Source: an uncultured Pirellula sp. (GTDB lineage: Bacteria; Planctomycetota; Planctomycetia; Pirellulales; Pirellulaceae). From it: a stretch of 64,000 nt of DNA. Position 1 is the stretch's first letter, and every line of letters starts with the position of its first letter. Below the pieces are notes generated by a model. That model saw nothing but the letters and a program-made list of their open reading frames with translations. It ran no database searches and was not told the origin of the DNA. A program made the translations under genes and the position numbers. The stretch lies in contig CAIOHR010000060.1 in assembly GCA_903858115.1 (NCBI GenBank), forward strand, positions 1 to 64,000. Direction: 5' to 3'. This document shows positions 1 through 9,000 of the stretch, piece after piece.

Positions 1-3000
1 AATTGACCCAACGACCACGAAGAGCTTTCCCTTCGTCTTCGCTCGGATCCAGTTCTCGCGGAACGGATCGTTCGTTGAGATCGCGGCCTTCAACAACCCA
101 AAATGGGTGGTACGAAGTCGTCTCAACCCACGAACCGTTGACTTCCAATCGAACTACGGCACCATCATAGTAGTTGTCGTGCCGTGTTTCGACTTCTGCA
201 AGTACTGGTATCCCCGAAACAAAATCGAAGCCATACACCAAGTCGCCTGGTTCAATCTCTCCGATGGGACGCAGTCCCATCTCGGTTGCAACAAGCGTAT
301 CCCGCGCAAAGCACATTTGAATATTGGCTATTGGCAGATCGGGAAACTTTGGCCGAGCAACTTCAGCATCTGGTGCTTTCTCAACAACTCGCCGAGCATC
401 ATGTGCAGCATCGGCAAGTTGTTTCGCGGAAAAGCCAACGTTCAATACGCTAAATAGGACATCCAACGAACCAATCGCTGCACCAACTCTGTTGCCCTTT
501 TGGACATCCTGAATCGTATCATGAATAGCTACCCCAGCATTGAGTGAATCCACGATTAGCATGGCCGATGCCATTGTCTTGGCAGATATTGCGACGTTGG
601 ATACTTTCGTAACCTTGCTCGTGACTGAAGCTAGCTTTTGAAGTTTGGCGAGTTTCCCCAGAGGAAATACCGTTTGGACTACATCGCTGCCAAACGCCAA
701 TCCCGCTCGAAAGAACTTGCCGTCTTCAATGTAAGTCGCGGTTGAACCTCCTGGAACGATGGAGAGAAGGACCTCCGTGGTTTGCAGCGCCGAGAGATAG
801 CCTTGATCACGAATCAAAGCAAAGATTTGCTTATCCATTCGCTCGCTGCTGTTATTGACTGAATGCAGTTCCCACCGAGCTGATACAGTCCGATCAGAGA
901 ATCCTGAACGAGAGTGATAGGTAGTGGCATCGTGGAAAACGTAGGCATAGTTTGAATCACCAATACGAACTACCTTCAGTACGGACTCCCAGGGCCAAAA
1001 CCCACTGTCAACTACAGTAAGACCGGCTTGGTCGAACGTGCTCATGTCGCTTGTGGATAGCTCTTTCATCCCAGCAAGCTTTTGTGAGAGAGTCGCAATC
1101 ATGTTTTCGAACTCGACGATCGCATTCGCTTCCGATTCTGAGAGAATTTCCTCAGGTTCTGCCTCAGTGAAAGCACTTTCTAGGAGAACTAGATTCGGTG
1201 TGTTCTGTAGTTGTACGTTGAGTGACTGTTCAAACGACTGAGCAGATTCAATTGCACTCGCTCTTGCATCCATTGAAAAAGCGTTGTTTCTAAACAACGA
1301 AATTGTCGCCTTTGTTTTCGTTCGGTCTTGCGAGTTACCGAGTACGCTGGGTGAAGACAGTATGGGAGAGTAAGTGGCGCCTGGGCGCATCGGTAGTGAA
1401 CTATATCTCGCGGACGCAGTGGCTTCGAAAAGTCTCTGCAATTCTGGACTGCGTTCACCAATAATTTCAGAAATAGTACTTGTGGATGCGAAATCCATAG
1501 TCAAAGGGCCATCGAATACAATAGGAGGTTCGCCTTCACCTCCGTACCCTTCACCTCCGTACCCAGATCCTCCGTACCCAGATCCTCCGTACCCAAAATC
1601 GTCTGGCTCATCGGAGTCAAAAATAGTCTTTAGTCCAGAAGATAGTCCATACAATGTGATCGCTATATCCGTCGCTTGAGTGGATTGAATGGAATCAGCT
1701 TCACCTATGAGGTTCCAATTGACTCTAGACGACGGGGACCCGCCAATTACAGAAAAGTCTCCAAAACCACCTCCATTTCCTGAGCCTTCGTAACCGACTT
1801 CTCGAAATCCGTCGGGATTTAAAATCGAGCTTCGGTAGCCACCACTCAGGCCACCTGAATAACCACTAGAGTTGGAGAAAGTATTTGTACTTGTCGGAAT
1901 AAATCTTGTGCCAACTTCGGATGGAATCGTTCCACTCGCGATTGAAGCATAGAATTCATCTAGGAATGGTGCTTGTGATAAAGTCGGAAGTGGCATTGAG
2001 CCATTTCCATACACTCCCGGCAGTGACGCCGTTTCTAATTGAATCGAAGACACGTAGTCGATTCGTCGATTTTCATACGTATCGTCAGCATTTGTAACGG
2101 CCAATTCCAGTTGCCTTTGTCCCTGTGCAACTTGAGCGTCCTTTGATGATATGGCATTTCCTACAGTGGTCTTCCATGCTGCTCTCGCGATGGCTTCCAA
2201 GGCATCGTACGCAGCCCATGGAGAACTGGTTGAAAAAGACGAAGATGCAGAAACAATAGCGGCAAATTCAGCGATCGTGTATAGGCGTTCTGCATTTCGG
2301 AGGTCGGCAATTACTACGGAATATGCGTTTGCTTCTACACTACGGTATGTCGCGTCAGCATCAACCATAGTCCTTGCCTTCGCAGCATTTGCAGTTGTGA
2401 ACGCACTATCTTCTGCAGACGAATTGGCGTCGAAAGTTGTTCGAGCAGAGGATTGTTTTTGTGCACGATTTAGTACGTAAGTGTTGGTTGCAGAAGTTCG
2501 TTGGGCCTGCCAATCACTTGCGGGTCCGTTTGGATTGTTCTGTTGTTCGATAGATTCGTCTTTCTTTATTTCCGACAAACGATCGAGATAAACCTGTGTG
2601 GTGGTTGACATCTGCTGCTCGAACGTCTTTCGCGCGTTGGCATTCGAGATTTCACTGCTCTTTGTCGCTGCCGAGGACATGACCATCGCAGAATGGTCTG
2701 CAACAACGGATGCGATTGTTGTATCCAAACGGGCTTGCGAAACGCTAGAATCGTAAGTCTGTTCAACGTTTGCTCTCTGTACCACGAGTTGTCCGTAGAC
2801 TAGCGAAGAGGCGCTCCATGCGTTCTGACGAACTTGCGCTGCCGAAACCAAATATTGGGTCCACGGTAATTGCATTCTTGTGTGGATCAAGTTGTTGGCA
2901 ATACCAATCGCAGTTTCCGTAGCTGTATAAAAGGCCGCTTTCGCGTTGTCATGCGAGATAGTTGCCATTCTTCGCTGCGCGCTCTCTGTATCCCAGTAGA

Positions 3001-6000
3001 CCTTGTTCGCATTCGCGTCAGAAACTCGCTTCGCTTGTTTCGCAGAAGACAAAGAGACTGTTTTTGACTCCTCGATTGAGTGCCCCGCGACAGCATATGC
3101 GTGTCGAATATTGCTCTCCTCAAAAGAGTAAACCTTGCGCGAAGCATGCTCAGCTGTAGAAAAATCATGAGAAAGCGTTGAGAACTGAATCGCGCCCTGT
3201 TTGCGTGCATTCTTAATAGCATTTTGATATTCATCGGAATCTTCCTCAAAATCTACGAGTGCTTGCGCTATTGCAACCTGGCGAGCCTTTGCATTAGTCG
3301 CTACCGAAACATCAAAAGCCTTGGCGTTGTTAGCGTGGGTAGCCGAGCGTTGATTCTCGATTGTTCGCAACCCCGTCGACATAGAGTTCGAAGCCTGAGT
3401 ATTTGCCAACACATATGTTTCATTCGTCAACGTATTGGCAGTCACTCTATCATGCTCGGAGTTAGCCATCGTATTTGATTTCACGGCGTTTGCCTTAGCG
3501 ATTTCTACGGCCAGCAATGCCGTAGCATTCGCCTCAATGGACTTACTGGAGACAAAGGCGGGTGCAGCATTGGCAATCCACGTTGAATTTGCCTCAGCAT
3601 AGGCCCGTTGGTACTCACCCCGAGGTCCGATTGGATTCTGTTGAGCGCGAAGATGATTTTGGACTGAGTTCGCGTGATGAAAAACTGATTCTGATTGCGC
3701 GATACCTTGCAGATAGGAGGAAGTAGTAGATGCCTTTTCCGTTGCAAGTGTCACAGTAGCGGCATTCTCAGCGAATACTCGATTCTTCTTTGCTGTGGAT
3801 ACAGCAATATCCCAAGTTCTTTCGGCGTTCCCAACAGTCAAATTGAGCGTGTTGGCCTGTGATTGGGCTACCGTAGAGTAAGCATCGTCAGCGATGTTTT
3901 GTGCAATGACATAGGCAACTCCTGCATTCCCACGAGATGTTGCAAAGGCAATTCCGGCATCTCCGTTTCGGATCGCTTCCGCGAGTTTGGCTGCGGCTAG
4001 TTCGTCTTTTGCCGTATCATTGGCTGAATCAAGTGCATCATTGTAGTCATCTTCGATTTCGTCTACTTCATCATCATAGTCTTCTTGAGCACCACTGTTT
4101 CCGCCATAATTGCCACCGTATCCCCAACCATAACCCCAACCAAATCCCCAACCTCCATACCATGTACCAAATCCCCAGCCAAACCCATTCCAGCCTCCAA
4201 AGCCCCCGTATCCGTAGCCTCCCCAGCCGTAGGCTGCGTACCCGAATACGTAGCCTCCCCAGCCGTACCAGCCGCCCCAACCGTAGCCCCAACCGCCGTA
4301 TCCTCCATACCAACCACCCCAACCATAGCCCCAGCCACCGTATCCCCATCCGTTCCATTCGATTGGGACCCAATCTGCATTGAGCGCCGTTTGCAATGCG
4401 TGCAGCGCATCTGCAAGCGCATGCGCGCGCGCCAATTCAGCGTCCGCTATTGCCTTGGCTTGATCGGATTCCGTTCCTACTTTCTGTCTTGCTGTGGTTG
4501 CAGTGGAAACGAAAAGAGTCTCTCGAAGAATTGCCTCGGCTGTGGTAATCGCCAAATAAAGATCGTAGAAAGAATTCGCATATGCGATTGTTTGGCCCTT
4601 ATCGGCAGCAGCAACGTTTTGATTATATGTAGTTTCGGCACTAACAATGGCTGTTCGCTTTGCAATGTTTGCTGCATTCGTGGCCTGCACCTCAGTTAAG
4701 CCCGCCATCGAGATGGCGTCCTCATATGCATCTTTGGCAGCGCGAACCAAATTGGCTCGAATTCGATCGGCGGTTGCTACTGCCTGACGATAGTTGGTTA
4801 GAGTGACTCCAAGTTGCCCAATTTGGCTGGATATTGTCGACTCTATATTGCTGTAAACGTTGACTTCGTATGTTCCCCGTGCTGCAATAGCATCTTCTCG
4901 CTGCGCTGCATTGGCAATAAAATCAGATTCGCGTCGAGAGGCCTGTAGCGATGCCATCGCAATAGCCTTGGTCTTGCTTGCTGAAGCCGCCGCGTGCGCA
5001 AACGCTCGCTCGTTCTCTGCGATGGTTGCCGCCTTCACCTTGTTGGCGCTAGCTGTTGAAGCGGCCAGAACGATTGCGGCGGCTCTTAGTGCAGCCGCTT
5101 CCGCAATCGCAGCGGCTAATTCATCGCCAGCAAAACGATCTTTTTCGTCTGCTTCATCATGGGCACCTCTATGATTGTCTTCAGCGTCACCTTTTTGATC
5201 ATCACGCAGAGCATCGGCGTAAGCGGCCTTGAGTGCATCCCACGCTGCTTTTGCTGCCGCATTAAACGCGTCGTAGGCTGCATCCATTGCGTCATTGTAC
5301 GCTTCATTCGCATCATCTAGAGCATCGAGATATTGTTGGTAATCGATTGATTCACTGAAATAGGACTCCCACGCGCTTCCTGTCGCTATCGCGTAGTCAC
5401 GGCTCGCATCGGCCGATGCGTTGGCGAGAGTGAGTTGGGCGGCTAGCATCGCTAATTGGAAATCTTTCTCAGCATTGCGAAGTGCCTCTGCTTGAGCCGA
5501 TTCTCGCGTTGAACTTAACCCTATGTTACTATTTGCGTTGTTGTTCTGATTGTGCGCCGATTCTTCACTATTGGCTGATTGGGCTTTGGCACGAGTCAGT
5601 TTGGCCGCACCTGCGGAATCGGCATACGTGTTTCTGGCAGTAACACTGGCAAGCACATAGACGTCCTCTGCCGTTGCGTTGCCTACAACTCGCGTCGCAT
5701 CCAGTGCCGTCGTATCGATCGAGTACTGAATGTCTGCGTTTCCTACAGAAGTTACGTAGTTCTTTTCAACGGTCCCTGATGCCGTTGCCCATGTGACTTC
5801 TACCGCACCAAGCTGTTGATGATAAAGTGACCATGCAGATTGATGTGTCCCATGGAACGCGTTCATTTGCGACGCATAATAGGTTGCAGTGAGAAACTTG
5901 AAATCCTTGGATGATGTGGCATCCCAGTTGTTTCTTGTTGCGACCAACGTGACTTTGTCAATCTCGTATTCGGTACTGTCTGGAGTTACATCGATTGTGT

Positions 6001-9000
6001 ACGAAAGGTCGAGCTTGGAATATTCTCGCGTGCGTTTGCTTTGAGCCCGCATGACAGCAATTGCATAATCATGATCCGCTTGTGAACTGTCATCTTGGAA
6101 TTCGCGATTGTCTGATGCCGCCGTGTTTGCCGAAGCGGTATCACGGTTCCGTTTTGCATTCTGGTAGTCATCCCAAAGATCACTCAGTGCAGAGCTTGAG
6201 AAATTGCCATTCTCGACATTCGCGACACCATAGTCATGCTGAGCCTGATTCAGCGCTTTCACGAAGGTATTGTAAATGTTTGCGGAGCTAGAGAACGAAA
6301 CGACTACTACAGCCCAGGACCATGGGTACCGTCGATCTGCATAGTGATTTTCGCAGGTATTGCTAGTCACAATGAATTGGCGTGCATCAGCCATCGACGT
6401 GACATAGTTATGATTGGCATTACTCACCGCGATCGCATATGCGTAGGCCGCGTCCGCACCAGCTTTGACATACGCAGGATCATTTTGACCTTCACGCATA
6501 GATTTGCGGTCGGCTGCATCGGCCTCCGCGTTGGCAGTTGCATTTTCGTTATTGGAGGTTGCCAAATCGTGTGCAGAGCTGAGTTTCGCGAGTTTTCGCG
6601 CATGTTCGGCGTCAATCAATGCATAACGGTACTCGTGTTGCGCATTCGCGCGACCGTACTGCCGATCGTATTCCGAATTTGCCACTGAAGTCGTATAGCC
6701 CATGTGCTCAATGGCGAGTTGGTTGTAGTACGCAACTTCTGTGTTGGCGAGAGTTAGCTGATACTCGGTCCACAAAGTATCCTCTGCATTGTCCCATCGC
6801 GATATCGCCTGTTGTTTGGATACCGCATTCGCTTTCCAGTGTACGGTTTCGGCAACTTCAATTCGCAAGGTGTAGGTTCGTTCCGCTGTAGCAATTTCAA
6901 GTGCCATGACTTTTTCAGAATCAGCTATTTTTCTGTCGCGAATTCTCGCTAGATCATTTAGCGCGGCAGTGTAGTTTTTCTGCGCGTCCGCACCCTGTTG
7001 CGCAGCCTCAGACTCGAACTCGATCTTTCCTTTATCATAAATGTCCTGTGCTTCAATAATGGCAGCCTGATAGACTGCCCACAGGTCCGCCATGGCATGG
7101 GCATGCGCCTTTAGCAGCCCCGCTACCGTGTGATCGTAACTGTTTCTAGCAGAGGAAACGGCTTTATCGAGTGTCTTTCCAGCCTCGTAAACTGACTGGG
7201 AATAGTTGATCGAAGCAGACCGCTCTTCATCGCATGTACACCCTTCGTGATCCGTTGCATTGGTGTATGCGTTTGACGCGGCAGTGACGGCATTCCAGTA
7301 GATATCATGGGCTGCTTGAATCTGCGATTGCAGCGTATCCCAAGCCGAGGTCAAAGATGTGTTGAGAGCTGTCGCTAGTGCTTGTGCTGCGGACGTATAG
7401 GCTGCCCATGCTGCGTCTACCGCTGCTTGAAATGCCGCCGCCAGTGCGTCTAAAGCGGAGTCGTCGACCTCAGATTCATCCTCAAACGTATCTTGAGCCA
7501 CTTGGGCTGCATTTTCGTATTCTTGATTGATTGCCTGAACGCGCGCGTTGTGAGCCTGCTCTGCGGATGACTTGGCAGAGTTCAAAGCTGTCTTAGCGGC
7601 GGCGAGTTCTGCTTGATATGTGTTTCGATTGGCGCTGATAGCTGCTTGGTAGATTGAATCCTCATCAAAATCAAACGCAGGACCCGTGTAGGATGGCGCT
7701 GCAGTAGGTGGCGATGGCTGCGATGAATCGGAGGGAAATTCGGTACCTCTAGTCGGAGATTGTGGCCAAGAGAATGGGGAGTATTCGAAACTCGTCGAAT
7801 CTCCACTAAAGGTTCCCAATAGTGTTTGGAAATTCGCGCCCGCCGTCGCAACCGCTGTTGCGTACGTAGCGTCTGCCGAGGACAATTGTTGATCAAATAT
7901 TTGTCTAGCATTCTGAAGTGTTTGTTTGTATTCAAAATTGGCTAATTCAATTTCCGCAAGGTACGAGGGGTCATTGTTGGACGCAATTGCATGGTCGGAC
8001 CCATTGCCGAAACCATTGCCAATCTCGTTCCCCCCGTTGTCGCCGCTCTCATTGTTACCCTCGCTATTTTCTCCCCAAGAAGTTTCATTAACAATGACCC
8101 ACGGTCCGTAGTGCGTGGTTCGGGAGATTGGATCCAATTCGCGAGTTCGAACTCGAATCGACTCGAGTTGAGCAGTAGCACCGGACACTGTCCTGGCAAA
8201 CCTTCCAAGTCGATCTGTGGTCGCGACCAGTTCCCCAACATCGTCATTGTTCAGATCAATCTCAATAACAATACCAAGTATTTTTCCTTCGTTTGTTATT
8301 CTGCCAGAAACAGTTGTCTGTAAGTCGGCGTTTGCGTTTCCTGTTGAAGTTGGGCTGGATTTGCCAACGTTGCGAATGCGTGCGGCGCCATCGATTTGGT
8401 CTTCAAATAGAAACGAGATACTTGACCAAGGACCAACGCGATAGTTGGATTGCGAATCGCTCCACCTAACCGCTCGGAATCGAACACTTGCATTTCCAAT
8501 CGGAAGAAATGACGGTTCAAATACAAAGCCGCCTTCACTGTCTGTCGTTGTCATCCCGTCTGAAATTCCATCGCCATTCTCATCAACCTGAACTTTGATG
8601 CCATCCAAGGAGGTTGCGTTGGCTATGTAGACGGAACCGACGATCGTCGTATTCTCAGTCTGGCCGTCTGTAAAATCTTCGCCTGAATCGCTCAGTAACG
8701 CGAGATTTGTAACAAGCCCCGGCCATCCATCGCTCTGCCAACTTGAGATTGGAATACTAACCCAAGGGCTAAAATCTATAGTGTTTCCATCATTGCGAAC
8801 ACCCCGCACGGTCAATTGCGTTGTTCCGCTTGGTATCGAAGACGCCGATACGGAGAATTCTCCGCTTACCACCGAGGCGCTCGTGTCGAGCTGGAAATCG
8901 TTTGTCCAATCCACTTCGACTGAATTGTAAGAAGGGTGAATCAGGCCAACCAATTCGATTGGAAAGGTCAAAACGCCGTTGGAATCACCAGGTTCGCCAC

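Noticed and set aside
1534..1593. Short regular repeats as a possible CRISPR
   Set aside because: 15-bp units without spacers, in frame in a coding sequence. No CRISPR array or cas gene was seen in the window.
3937..4383. Plus-strand open frame rich in His, Arg and Pro over the Gly/Trp block
   Set aside because: It lies antisense to the giant gene; its odd composition is the mirror of the G-rich coding repeat.
4063..4422. Minus-strand Gly/Val-rich and Leu/Arg-rich frames in the same block
   Set aside because: Shifted frames of the same repeat; the giant frame is open across it without a break.
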